A stretch of DNA of 32,372 nucleotides from a virus: positions 1 through 32,372 of the IMG/VR virus record IMGVR_UViG_3300014325_000035; one strand, given 5' to 3'. This document shows positions 13,164 through 20,589 of the stretch, piece by piece. Made by a program: the position numbers and the translations under genes. Numbering within the stretch: the stretch's first letter is position 1; each line of letters starts with the position of its first letter. The notes beneath the pieces were generated by a model. The model ran no database searches. It saw nothing but the letters and a program-made list of their open reading frames with translations, and was not told where the DNA came from.

Positions 13164-13421
13164 ATGTATAAAGATAAAAACTACTGCGTTATTAGCTTAG
13201 AGGATTACGATAAGTTCAGGGCCAACGAAGCCGATTACGGAAAGAGACTGCTAGAAATCCGTCAATTGGCGGGTGAATTGATTTACCAGTTATCTAGAGA
13301 GCGATCTGGGCAAGCCGAATTATTCAAGGCTCTTGAAAAGATGGACGCCCATGTGGTATGTAATGGTCAAAAAATAGGCTTTGGAACCAGAGTAATTAAC
13401 ATAGATTCAGTTAAGGTATGA
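13164..13421 (+). CDS. Small phage protein, unknown, leaderless candidate
   Basis: An 85-residue protein beginning MYKDKNYCVISLEDYDKF, a start reminiscent of small phage proteins of the VISLEDYExL kind, then a helical middle (LLEIRQLAGELIYQLSRE) and a short beta end. No other in-frame ATG exists near the N terminus. Because the -7 box ends five bases before the ATG, the mRNA may be leaderless. It heads an operon running to about 15216. Confidence 0.65.
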   Translation: MYKDKNYCVISLEDYDKFRANEADYGKRLLEIRQLAGELIYQLSRERSGQAELFKALEKMDAHVVCNGQKIGFGTRVINIDSVKV

Positions 13422-13660
13422 TAACAGAATCAACAAAAGAACATCTTATTTATCAAATAGTTCTGGCTGATAAGGAATTGAACGCGGCGTGCAGTGACTA
13501 TCACAGAACTAGGCTTGACCACATGCACGCCCAAGAAAGGTTTCAAAGCGCCACTTGTAAAAAATTCGAGTTAGAGATTGAATTGCGTGAACTAACAAAT
13601 AAGGAGAATGGCATAACCCGCGATCGTGCAGAGTATTTTTATACGATAAACCAAAAATAG
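13418..13660 (+). CDS. Coiled-coil small protein
   Basis: An 80-residue helical protein predicted to be largely coiled coil (IVLADKELNAACSDY, FELEIELRELTNKE), starting in an ATGA overlap. It is similar in style to the next gene, which suggests paired or paralogous helical proteins. No function assigned. Confidence 0.65.
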   Translation: MITESTKEHLIYQIVLADKELNAACSDYHRTRLDHMHAQERFQSATCKKFELEIELRELTNKENGITRDRAEYFYTINQK

Positions 13661-13670
13661 AAAAGTAATC

Positions 13671-13892
13671 ATGGATGATATAGTTGAACAACGCAAGGAA
13701 GAGCTTGTCAACCAGTTGTGGGAAGCTAGATTTAAAGCTGCCAATTGTGCGGATCTAATAAGAGAAGTTCAAGGGATCGACGATTCGGCTCGGCTAATTC
13801 AATCGGTAACACATCAGCTAAATTACTTTCGAGCCAAGATAGCAGTGCTTGAGCACGACCTACAAAAATTGACAAACAACGAAACAGCATGA
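13671..13892 (+). CDS. Coiled-coil small protein
   Basis: A 73-residue helical protein with two coiled-coil stretches (EELVNQLWEARFKAAN and YFRAKIAVLEHDLQKL). Like the gene before it, it has the shape of a helical hairpin. It overlaps the following membrane mini-gene by ATGA. Not recognised. Confidence 0.65.
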   Translation: MDDIVEQRKEELVNQLWEARFKAANCADLIREVQGIDDSARLIQSVTHQLNYFRAKIAVLEHDLQKLTNNETA

Positions 13893-14038
13893 TAACAGCC
13901 AACATATTACTAGCCGCAATCAACACCTTATTGTTCTTCAGGTGGCGAATTACGGGGCAGATGCCAGCCTTGGCGTATGAATTTATTAAAGCTTGGTTTA
14001 TCATTATCATTATAACCATAGCCTTGTGCTTGCCTTAA
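13889..14038 (+). CDS. Membrane mini-protein
   Basis: A 49-residue ORF found by eye, starting in an ATGA overlap. It has two hydrophobic segments, ITANILLAAINTLLFF (2-17) and AWFIIIIITIALCLP (35-49), joined by a short basic loop, so a two-pass inner-membrane protein is likely. The precise overlap supports it as real. The layout would suit a small holin-like or exclusion protein, but no lysis partner is nearby. Confidence 0.65.
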   Translation: MITANILLAAINTLLFFRWRITGQMPALAYEFIKAWFIIIIITIALCLP

Positions 14039-14048
14039 GCAACCTATA

Positions 14049-14198
14049 ATGAATGGCATCTCATCAATGCAAATTAAAAGAAATGTAGGAATGCAAAAAG
14101 AATGCTTTCCCAGGAAAACAGAGGCCCCCGGGTGCGGCAGCCCACCCCCACCAAATCCGAATAGGGGTATATTACTTCGTGAGCACACTTACAAATAA
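14049..14198 (+). CDS. Possible small Cys/Pro-rich protein
   Basis: A 49-codon ORF between the membrane mini-gene and the HNH gene. It has internal Met codons at positions 7 and 15, and a C-terminal PGCGSPPPPNPNRGILL. The Pro-rich NRGILL ending looks like a designed tail rather than random sequence, and no other feature explains these 160 nt. Which ATG is used is unclear. Confidence 0.45.
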   Translation: MNGISSMQIKRNVGMQKECFPRKTEAPGCGSPPPPNPNRGILLREHTYK

Positions 14199-14210
14199 AA
14201 TTTACTAGTC

Positions 14211-14852
14211 ATGGAAAATGAAGAATGGAGGTCGGTAAAAGAATTTGAAAACTATATAATTAGTAGCCATGGCCGGGTTGCAAGATTAATAATTAGCCCT
14301 AAAGTTAAACGGGGTGGCCACCTTGTTGTAAAGCTATATAGCGGAAATAAAACGTATAAGAACTTTTTTATTCATAGGCTAGTCATGCAAGCATTTGTCG
14401 AAAACATATATAATAAGCCCTTCGTGAACCACATAGATAACAACCCGTCCAATAATTATGTTGGCAATTTGGAGTGGTGTACTTCAAAGGAGAATTACAC
14501 ACATTCGAAAATACAAGGTAGGTCTAAGTTAGGAAAGAAGCAATCAAAGAAAGTGTTTAATTATGTGACCATGAAAGTTTTTGACACCATTGCATTAGCG
14601 GCAAAATCAATAAATTGTTCTCCAAGCACTTTAAGAAAAAAGCTTGATGGGAAAGCGCATAATTGCACCTATTTTTGCTATTATGATAAGTCAATTCATT
14701 ACAGGGATGATTTGAGGAGGATACTGGTTAATCGAGACTTCTTTACTACAGCTAAATGGGAAGCTACTTTTAAAATGGAAAAAGATTTAGAAAATACCGT
14801 TTGGGCCGGAAGCACCAGGAACTTTACTAAAAAAGTACAATATGGGATGTAA
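14211..14852 (+). CDS. HNH homing endonuclease (NUMOD4-HNH-NUMOD1)
   Basis: A 213-residue free-standing homing endonuclease. The N-terminal NUMOD4-like part EWRSVKEFENYIISSHGRV leads into an HNH core with HRLVMQAF (55-62), NHIDNNPSNN (73-82) and NLEWCTSKEN (86-95). A NUMOD1-like DNA-binding element (KVFNYVTMKVFDTIALAAKS and CSPSTLRKKLDGK) follows at about 113-150. Such genes spread by cutting uninserted alleles. The 3' end overlaps the start of the next gene by 11 nt, so the insertion has been fitted into an existing operon without breaking it. Confidence 0.92.
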   Translation: MENEEWRSVKEFENYIISSHGRVARLIISPKVKRGGHLVVKLYSGNKTYKNFFIHRLVMQAFVENIYNKPFVNHIDNNPSNNYVGNLEWCTSKENYTHSKIQGRSKLGKKQSKKVFNYVTMKVFDTIALAAKSINCSPSTLRKKLDGKAHNCTYFCYYDKSIHYRDDLRRILVNRDFFTTAKWEATFKMEKDLENTVWAGSTRNFTKKVQYGM

Positions 14853-15216
14853 CTATTACGTAATACCAAGGCTTACCGCTGAATTAAAGGATAAGATGCT
14901 TCATGCGTTACAAAATGATGACATAGCGCATCTAAGTAATTTAATCCCCAAGGAGCTACACATAGGAAAATCATCAGCTGGATACCCATTTGTATTTGAT
15001 CACAATAATTGGCTTTACTATAAAAGCCCAGAAGAATTATTTGATTTTATAAAAGGCTGTGAGATATACGACGACGATCAAGAAGAGATGGAATACGAAG
15101 ATTTTATGCGTATTATTGAATACAAGCAAAAATATCTAACCGAATTTTATTTTGAAAAATCGCACTATTTCATACAGGACGGATATATGTTCAGCACCAT
15201 GACCCAATTCAGCTAA
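14842..15216 (+). CDS. Conserved phage protein of unknown function
   Basis: A 124-residue protein beginning MGCNYYVI and carrying HIGKSSAGYPFVFDH at about residues 42-56, an acidic middle and a final FIQDGYMFS. I recognise the MGxNYY ... HIGKSSxGWxF pattern as a widespread phage family with no known function. Its start lies inside the end of the HNH gene. Confidence 0.78.
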   Translation: MGCNYYVIPRLTAELKDKMLHALQNDDIAHLSNLIPKELHIGKSSAGYPFVFDHNNWLYYKSPEELFDFIKGCEIYDDDQEEMEYEDFMRIIEYKQKYLTEFYFEKSHYFIQDGYMFSTMTQFS

Positions 15217-15522
15217 TTACTGAACCACGTTCAGAATAGAGAATATGTGGCTGAAAGTCTTGGGTGCTCTTTTTGCCCGGGCAGCCATCTTGCCGGCTCG
15301 TTTTCGCTGGGTCTTGTTTAGCTTCCTTTTGTACTTCTTTTTGTCGTTTAGATCCCCTACGTAAAAATCCCCCAGTCCTTTAACTGAAACTACGCATGAA
15401 TTAGTTATCCCTTGGTGCCTTTTCTTTAACTTGAACGCTAGGGCCCGATACTGGAAGTTCAGTATTATAGAAAGCACGTTCTCGGGTACGTGCGGGAACG
15501 CTTCTTTTAACCGGTCGATCAA
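15217..15522 (-). CDS. Basic protein, last gene of minus-strand operon
   Basis: A 101-residue protein with a helical N terminus (MIDRLKEAFPHVPENVLSIIL), a short LGDFYV strand and a very basic tail (KYKRKLNKTQRKRAGKMAAR). The layout, helices then a GDFxV strand then Lys/Arg-rich, resembles small DNA-binding proteins, but no family is assigned. It overlaps its upstream neighbour by four bases and is convergent with the gene ending at 15216, with no gap between. Confidence 0.65.
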   Translation of the reverse strand: MIDRLKEAFPHVPENVLSIILNFQYRALAFKLKKRHQGITNSCVVSVKGLGDFYVGDLNDKKKYKRKLNKTQRKRAGKMAARAKRAPKTFSHIFSILNVVQ

Positions 15523-15830
15523 AATATAAATGGGTTGTGGGGGTATCTAACCATAATCTCTCTTTTAGTTAACATCTCCACCCTAGTAAAAGAGTCGTCG
15601 GGTTCATTGGCCTTTCGTATTTTTTCGTCTAAACTAAGTAAATCTAATCGAGTAATTTCACCTTGTTCAGAAAAGTGAACGCCCCCTTTTCCGTATAGGA
15701 ATGTATCAGAATCAACTTTGCCCATTTCTTCTTTAAGAAGGGTAAGAATTTGCTGGGTAGCAATATCGTAGCACCTTTCGGTCTCTTCGTCCCTTGGCTC
15801 TGGCGGGTATGGTATTCGTCCTGATTTCAT
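15519..15830 (-). CDS. Minus-strand phage protein, unknown
   Basis: The ATG at 15830 is chosen because it lies 8 nt after the upstream stop and gives a typical start (MKSGRIPYPPEPRDEETERC); an in-frame ATG at 15887 would overlap that gene by 49 nt. The product has 103 residues with an acidic helical middle and a C-terminal REIMVRYPHNPFIF. Not recognised. Confidence 0.65.
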   Translation of the reverse strand: MKSGRIPYPPEPRDEETERCYDIATQQILTLLKEEMGKVDSDTFLYGKGGVHFSEQGEITRLDLLSLDEKIRKANEPDDSFTRVEMLTKREIMVRYPHNPFIF

Positions 15831-15838
15831 TATAACCT

Positions 15839-16057
15839 CTATCCTATATAATTTTCGGCTATCCGCTTTAATTGTAGTGCAGCCCACACCGGGTTAGCCG
15901 TTTTTGGGAACAAGTTGCCACTTTTTGCCATTGCCCCTAGTTCAGCGTAAAGAACCTGGTCTACGTCCTTGGTTGAATCGAATACGGTTCTTACGTACTC
16001 CTCGTTTTCCTTCAGGAAATCGGCCCTTAGTTTCTTTTTTAGATCGGATTTAAGCAT
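15839..16057 (-). CDS. Small minus-strand phage protein, unknown
   Basis: A 72-residue protein started at ATG 16057, preceded by GAGGTG, one of the few SD-like sequences in the window; an ATG at 16096 would overlap the upstream gene. It is helical and basic at the N terminus (LKSDLKKKLRADFLKENEEY) and ends with a helix AALQLKRIAENYIG. Not recognised. Confidence 0.65.
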   Translation of the reverse strand: MLKSDLKKKLRADFLKENEEYVRTVFDSTKDVDQVLYAELGAMAKSGNLFPKTANPVWAALQLKRIAENYIG

Positions 16058-16070
16058 TTTTACACCTCGC

Positions 16071-16352
16071 TTATTTTCTAATAAAGCTATCATCAAAGTA
16101 TCCTAGCCTAGATATGGGTATTCTATTAACTATCCTTGCAATATCGCCGGAAACCGAAGTAACCACATACACATTCCCTTCCGAATCAGATATTAGGCTT
16201 CCATCTATTAGAGAATCCCCACGCGTATCAATTTCTATAGTATAATAGAACGCATTAGGCAGCTTTTTGTAGAGAATGAGCCACGCTATTTTTTCGACCC
16301 AATTCAATTTACGTACTGGACGTTTTTCAACAATTCTTGAAACTATTCTCAT
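16071..16352 (-). CDS. First gene of minus-strand operon, unknown
   Basis: A 93-residue protein with a basic helical start (RIVSRIVEKRPVRKLNWVEK), a hydrophobic stretch (IAWLILYKKLP), and a beta-rich C-terminal half (DSEGNVYVVTSVSGDIARI). It is read from the minus-strand promoter at 16454-16485 after a leader of about 95 nt. Function unknown; the operon of four genes has no recognisable member. Confidence 0.65.
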   Translation of the reverse strand: MRIVSRIVEKRPVRKLNWVEKIAWLILYKKLPNAFYYTIEIDTRGDSLIDGSLISDSEGNVYVVTSVSGDIARIVNRIPISRLGYFDDSFIRK

Positions 16353-16453
16353 TTCTACTTGCTTGGTTTATACCCCTGCTTGACGCCCTCCCCGTACTGT
16401 ATGGGCGCTTTTGTGGGGAAACAGGAGCGGTCTGTATTGATTATTAAGGACTT

Positions 16454-16501
16454 CAAAAATAGTTATTAAATTTCATAATTACAAACTATTTTGTAACTTT
16501 G
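16454..16501. promoter_or_regulatory. Divergent promoters sharing one operator
   Basis: The perfect palindrome TTACAAACTATTTTGTAA is at 16479-16496. For the plus strand it overlaps the -7 box TAACTTTG (16494-16501), with TTTC at 16471-16474 as a -33 candidate 19 nt upstream. For the minus strand its arm supplies the -33 TTTG (16485-16482), 20 nt from the -7 box TATTTTTG (16461-16454). One bound protein could therefore affect both the minus-strand operon and the packaging genes. The plus leader holds a small hairpin (CCCC-GCAGGT-GGGG near 16541). Confidence 0.75.
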
Positions 16502-16570
16502 GCTACCGTTAAGAAAGAGTTGTACGCTGTAGTAAGGTGAGCCCCGCAGGTGGGGACATAAATAAACCTT

Positions 16571-17101
16571 ATGAGTTACCTCTTTCATATAGACAAGCAA
16601 AGCCGAAAAGTTTTAAACCCAGATGCCGTTAAGCTAGTGCCGGAATTAGGCGTGCTTGATGAGCAAGAAGTTGTTTGTTTGATCTTGGCCTACGACTACC
16701 ACTCCCCGTACAATCAATTTCCAGAGGAAGACCGCCAAAGGAAGGCTCTGCTGCATGTTTATGGCGGCAACGCCCCAGAAAAATTCTTTGAGAAAAGCAA
16801 GATTTATACAGCCGTAGAGGCTTACAAGTCCTTGCAGTATAATCCCAAAATAGAGCTTATACGAAAGTACCACAACAAAATATCTACCCTTAACGATGCC
16901 CTTGACGATGCAATGGATGAAAAGGCCATCAAAGATATTACTATGAGTACTAGGGAGCTTAGGAAGTACCTCAATGAGCTGGAGGAGGAGGTTTTGGGTG
17001 ACAAGTTGGACGAGGGAGTTGTTATGGGGAATACGGAATTAAGCTGGCTTGAAAAGATGCAGCAAAACAGGGACTATTATTTATCAATATCAAAAAAATG
17101 A
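16571..17101 (+). CDS. Phage protein, small-terminase candidate by position
   Basis: A 176-residue protein in the first position of the packaging operon, three small genes before TerL. It is largely helical, with an aromatic N-terminal half and a C-terminal coiled coil (MSTRELRKYLNELEEEVLGD, about 125-144). Small terminase subunits are helical, oligomeric and usually encoded upstream of TerL, so this is the best candidate here. No HTH is evident, so this is a positional guess. Confidence 0.6.
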   Translation: MSYLFHIDKQSRKVLNPDAVKLVPELGVLDEQEVVCLILAYDYHSPYNQFPEEDRQRKALLHVYGGNAPEKFFEKSKIYTAVEAYKSLQYNPKIELIRKYHNKISTLNDALDDAMDEKAIKDITMSTRELRKYLNELEEEVLGDKLDEGVVMGNTELSWLEKMQQNRDYYLSISKK

Positions 17102-17352
17102 GTGGAGAATTTAAATTGAAAGTTCACAAAGACTTTTCTGGAAATTTCATAGAGCCAAAAGGCAAAAAAATAAAAAGACTATTGGAAAACTTTTTTCGGA
17201 AATACTTGGGTATATATAAGTCATGGGACTTTATGGTTCTAGGCTATCCATCTCAGGAATCGGATGGATATTCCTATCCTGTAAAACCAGTAAGAGAAGT
17301 ATACCATTGTTTTTCCTTTAGGATTTATACCAAGGAATGTAAATCAGAATAA
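17098..17352 (+). CDS. Small basic phage protein, unknown
   Basis: An 84-residue, basic and aromatic protein started in an ATGA overlap. The N-terminal KGKKIKRLLENFFRKYLG is an amphipathic basic helix. Not recognised. Confidence 0.6.
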   Translation: MSGEFKLKVHKDFSGNFIEPKGKKIKRLLENFFRKYLGIYKSWDFMVLGYPSQESDGYSYPVKPVREVYHCFSFRIYTKECKSE

Positions 17353-17378
17353 AACATACAATACTAATAAAAACAAGC

Positions 17379-17570
17379 ATGAGAGATTTATTTACAGTTA
17401 AGCTAGGAGTCTATAGACAATGGCATTACGTGTACCTGATTCCAACCATTCAGTTTTGCCATTTTAATTCGATACACCTTCCAGCTCACAAAAGCGCTGA
17501 TGCAAGTATTGTGGTTTATTTCCTAAACGTGTATTTAACACTTTACATAAACAAGAATAAAGCAATTTAA
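17379..17570 (+). CDS. Small hydrophobic phage protein, unknown
   Basis: A 63-residue protein rich in Tyr, His and aliphatic residues (VYLIPTIQFCHF, IVVYFLNVYLTLYI). It is too polar for confident membrane segments and could be a small beta protein. It ends one base into the next start (TAATG), which supports it as coding. Confidence 0.55.
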   Translation: MRDLFTVKLGVYRQWHYVYLIPTIQFCHFNSIHLPAHKSADASIVVYFLNVYLTLYINKNKAI

Positions 17571-17782
17571 TGAACGATATAGAGTGCAGATACTTTTGGG
17601 ATGAATTAGGCCCAGTACTTACCGATGTATTATTACATAAAATGAAAATCGGTGAAATTGATGTGGAAAAATTACTTCCATACCCCCACAAGCTAGAGTC
17701 TAATGAACAGCTATTGGGATTTTTGAATAAGGCACCGCAGCACCCCAATAACTTTCAAGGTATATATGAATTTAAGAAATGA
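17570..17782 (+). CDS. Small phage protein upstream of TerL
   Basis: A 70-residue protein with TAATG coupling upstream and an ATGA overlap with TerL. Helical N terminus, then PYPHKLESNEQLLGFLNKAP. No HTH or known motif. Being directly before TerL, a packaging accessory role is possible but not supported by sequence. Confidence 0.6.
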   Translation: MNDIECRYFWDELGPVLTDVLLHKMKIGEIDVEKLLPYPHKLESNEQLLGFLNKAPQHPNNFQGIYEFKK

Positions 17783-19746
17783 ACATCCCCCGGCCGCCAT
17801 ATAAAAAGAACAGGGCCTTTAAGCCTGCGCCAATTAGGGATAACGGTATTCCGAGGTATGCGGATGCCACGCTTAATCCTAAATGCGTAGGAACACCAGA
17901 CTATCAAAGATTCTGGGAGGAGGAACTACGCAGGATACTCTGCGGGTACACCACTGGCGGAATTACTATACCCGGTCGATATTACTACTACCTAAACTAC
18001 AAGAAGTTTAACGTTGTTTCCGGCGAAATGTACGCGGATATGTGCGACCTGCATTTAGAACTAGCGTACATGATAGACTGGTGTAAAGCAAACGGGAAAA
18101 ATTTTATATGCCCAAAAGGCCGAAGGAAAGGTTTGTCGGAAGCCGGTACGTGTATGATAGTTGACTATGGCTACAGGTTTCAGTTCGCCTACAACGCTGG
18201 TGTAGCAGCGGGTAGATCGGATTATATCGAGGACTTTATGAAAAAATGGACTGGGCTTGATTCCAGTATAGTGCCTGAATTTCGCCTTAAGAGTATCGAT
18301 AACAAGGAGATTAAAACAGCACAATATAAATTAAGAGAAGGTACGGGCTGGAAGAAGGGGGGTACCATGAATAACATATACATGCGTACTTGTTTTAATG
18401 ACCCGAATATATTTAAGGGACTTCACTTAAACGATATAATTGCCGAAGAGTGCGGGGAGTTTGACAAAATAAAACCATTTTACAGAGCTTCCGAGGAGGA
18501 CATGAAGCGCGGATCCAAACAGTACGGGAATTTCTGGGCGTGGGGAACTGGTGGCGAAATGGGTGGCGCGAGCAAGTTTTTTGAAGAGATGTGGCACGAA
18601 TACGAAACGTATAACATGGTTAGATTTTTCGTAGATGCCAGGAGATTTTATTTCCCATTCTACGGCGGGGCAAAAGAAAATGGGAAGATAGTAGAAAACG
18701 TGCCTAACCTACAGGATATGACCCCTGATGAGAGATATGGCGTTGAAGACCTAAATGCGGCAGAAGATTTTATTTTAAAAGAAAGAGAAAGACTTTTAGA
18801 GGCTGGGGATATAGAGGCTTACGTAGAATTTTGCCAAAACACGCCGTTAGATATAAAAGAGGTGTTTAGAAAAACAACCTCCAACCATTTCGACATTGAT
18901 AAACTAAACAATATTGGGTTCGACTTAGAATCAAATCCAAAGAAATATACTAAGTACAAGCTTGAGTTCAAAAAGAACGCAAAAGGAGAGTGTCTAACCC
19001 CTCTTGAAGTAGAGTTGATTCCGGCAGCAAATACAATTGACGAGAACGAATGTGTGCTCATAAGCGATGATGGGCATTACGTTAAAAATTCTCAAAGACT
19101 GTATTGCGCCGGGATTGACAGCTACGACCTGGATCAAAGCAAAACCAGCAAATCTTTAGGGGGCATGATTGTAATGATACGCGACAATGACTTTGCGGGT
19201 AAACCTAAAATGAAGCCAGTGGCAATGATTCGTTGCAGGCCCAAAAGCAAGGAAACGTTTTACGATATGTGCCTGAAACTATCGGTTTATTACAACTTGG
19301 TAGGCGCTACTTTGATAGACGTGAGGAACGGGGTAATTATAAAGCACTACGAGGAAAACAGATGCAAAAAGTACTTAGCTAAACGTCCAAAAAAGTTTGA
19401 GAGTGATAACTCGGAACAGGTGCACGAGTTTGGAGTGAGCTTAAATAAGTTCTCAAAGCCGAGGATGGTAAGCCTTATGCAAAGCTATATCAGCAAACAC
19501 GGCGAGAAAATACCCTTCGGGAAACTGATTGAGGAGTTAAAGAATTACGACGAGATAGAGGTAGGTAGTGACAACGACGCTGCGGATGCTTTGGGAATTT
19601 GCTTGATGCAAGACGCTAGTATGGATGCTAAGCCTTTGAACGACGAAGATTCAGAAAAAAGAGAAAGCCGGTTTAGGCTAAATGCTACCGAAACAGCAAG
19701 CGAGTGGAATTACGAAACTAGAGATCACGAACACTTTGGGCAATAA
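17779..19746 (+). CDS. terL: Terminase large subunit
   Basis: A 655-residue packaging motor subunit. The N terminus carries GYTTGGITIPGRYYYYLNY (57-75), a hallmark of Bacteroidota phage terminases. The P-loop region is PKGRRKGLSE (112-121), an Arg/Lys-rich variant Walker A. The Walker B segment is DIIAEECGEF (219-228). The nuclease domain has GIDSYDLD (445-452), LIDVRN (512-517) and SDNDAADALG (597-606), giving the Asp residues for metal binding. It cuts the genome and drives it into the prohead through the portal, which is encoded two genes downstream. The length is usual for crAss-like and related podoviruses. Confidence 0.93.
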   Translation: MNIPRPPYKKNRAFKPAPIRDNGIPRYADATLNPKCVGTPDYQRFWEEELRRILCGYTTGGITIPGRYYYYLNYKKFNVVSGEMYADMCDLHLELAYMIDWCKANGKNFICPKGRRKGLSEAGTCMIVDYGYRFQFAYNAGVAAGRSDYIEDFMKKWTGLDSSIVPEFRLKSIDNKEIKTAQYKLREGTGWKKGGTMNNIYMRTCFNDPNIFKGLHLNDIIAEECGEFDKIKPFYRASEEDMKRGSKQYGNFWAWGTGGEMGGASKFFEEMWHEYETYNMVRFFVDARRFYFPFYGGAKENGKIVENVPNLQDMTPDERYGVEDLNAAEDFILKERERLLEAGDIEAYVEFCQNTPLDIKEVFRKTTSNHFDIDKLNNIGFDLESNPKKYTKYKLEFKKNAKGECLTPLEVELIPAANTIDENECVLISDDGHYVKNSQRLYCAGIDSYDLDQSKTSKSLGGMIVMIRDNDFAGKPKMKPVAMIRCRPKSKETFYDMCLKLSVYYNLVGATLIDVRNGVIIKHYEENRCKKYLAKRPKKFESDNSEQVHEFGVSLNKFSKPRMVSLMQSYISKHGEKIPFGKLIEELKNYDEIEVGSDNDAADALGICLMQDASMDAKPLNDEDSEKRESRFRLNATETASEWNYETRDHEHFGQ

Positions 19747-19749
19747 ATT

Positions 19750-19992
19750 ATGGAGTTTAAGTGGCTAAGTAGAATAAAGGTATATTCTGAAAATAGCTCG
19801 GGAGTTCCCGTGTATTATTCAGTTGACAGGGGAAAAATGGAAGACTTTGAGTACATATTAACTCAACCCATTAAGAAAATTGTTATTCCAGTTGAGCGAA
19901 AAACAGAAACCGGTCGAATTTCAGAGGAAATAGAGGTAACTATTGATCAATCTATTGAGCATATAAAAAATCAACAATTAAACCTAAAATAA
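19750..19992 (+). CDS. Small phage protein between TerL and GroES-like gene
   Basis: An 80-residue protein with a beta-rich first half (RIKVYSENSSGVPVYYSVD) and a helix at the end. It lies 3 nt after TerL and 2 nt before the next gene. Not recognised; by position it may act in packaging or assembly. Confidence 0.65.
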   Translation: MEFKWLSRIKVYSENSSGVPVYYSVDRGKMEDFEYILTQPIKKIVIPVERKTETGRISEEIEVTIDQSIEHIKNQQLNLK

Positions 19993-19994
19993 AT

Positions 19995-20537
19995 ATGGAA
20001 AAAACACGAAAAGAAGAGCTTTATGAAGCTATTGAAAACTTCCCTTTAGTGGGAGACACACCAAACTTAATGGCCCACGTGATCCCTCGCGGCAAGTCGG
20101 TTATCATTAAGGAACGCCCCGATCTGCAATCATCGCATCAAACTCAAAGCGGTATTCAAATAGTAACTACACAAGATAGTAGCACGATGGCTCGTATTGG
20201 GGTTATTTGCGCAATTGGCCCCGATGTGGACGCAGACCTTGAAATAGGTCAACTAGTTTACTTTAACCAGTTTGCAAATCTTCAGGTTTTGATTGAAGGA
20301 AATTTGTACTTTAAAATGACCGACATGGATATTTACTTTCACGTTAATCCCGAAGGTAAATCAACTTACGTAGGCCAGGGAAAAACAGTAGAGGAAATCC
20401 GCAGGGATGAGGGATTGAAGCAAACCATAAAAATGGTTGAGAACTTCCATCAGGAAATAGCCGAGATACCCGACCGTATCAAAACAGAGAAGAAGAAAGG
20501 CAGCCGAATATTCATGCCAACTAAGGGAGAAGCATAG
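19995..20537 (+). CDS. GroES-like co-chaperonin
   Basis: A 180-residue protein with a cpn10 fold pattern at residues 27-116: AHVIPRGKSVIIKERPD (start strand), SGIQIVTTQDSST (the mobile-loop region), IGVICAIGPDVD, IGQLVYFNQFANLQVLIEGNLYFKM (as IGQLVYFNQFANLQV and IEGNLYFKM) and a final MTDMDIYFHV, parallel to GroES's GxVxAVGPG, VKVGDxVLF and EDI. A C-terminal tail of 60 helical, basic residues is extra. T4 gp31 and other phage GroES analogues help GroEL fold capsid protein, and this gene sits just before the portal and capsid genes. It is the last gene before the portal promoter. Confidence 0.78.
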   Translation: MEKTRKEELYEAIENFPLVGDTPNLMAHVIPRGKSVIIKERPDLQSSHQTQSGIQIVTTQDSSTMARIGVICAIGPDVDADLEIGQLVYFNQFANLQVLIEGNLYFKMTDMDIYFHVNPEGKSTYVGQGKTVEEIRRDEGLKQTIKMVENFHQEIAEIPDRIKTEKKKGSRIFMPTKGEA

Positions 20538-20589
20538 TTACAAGAAAGTTTGTAATTATTTCATACCTTTGTATTTATCTAACCCCTCA
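20538..20589 (+). promoter_or_regulatory. Operator, promoter and leader of portal gene
   Basis: TTACAAGAAAGTTTGTAA at 20538-20555 begins right after the GroES-like stop codon. Its inner 14 bp, ACAAGAAAGTTTGT, equals phage 434 OR1 as I recall it. The -7 box TACCTTTG is at 20564-20571. The leader element TCTAACCCCTCA follows at 20578-20589, 10 nt before the ATG. Confidence 0.75.

Noticed and set aside
14187-14204. TTACAAATAAAATTTACT as another operator copy
   Set aside because: Only the left arm matches; no -7 box follows and the right arm lacks TTGTAA.
16376-16420. Hairpin CGCCC...GGGCG with TTTT in the 16352 leader
   Set aside because: Only five pairs with a 14-nt loop, and the T-run is on the strand without an upstream transcript.
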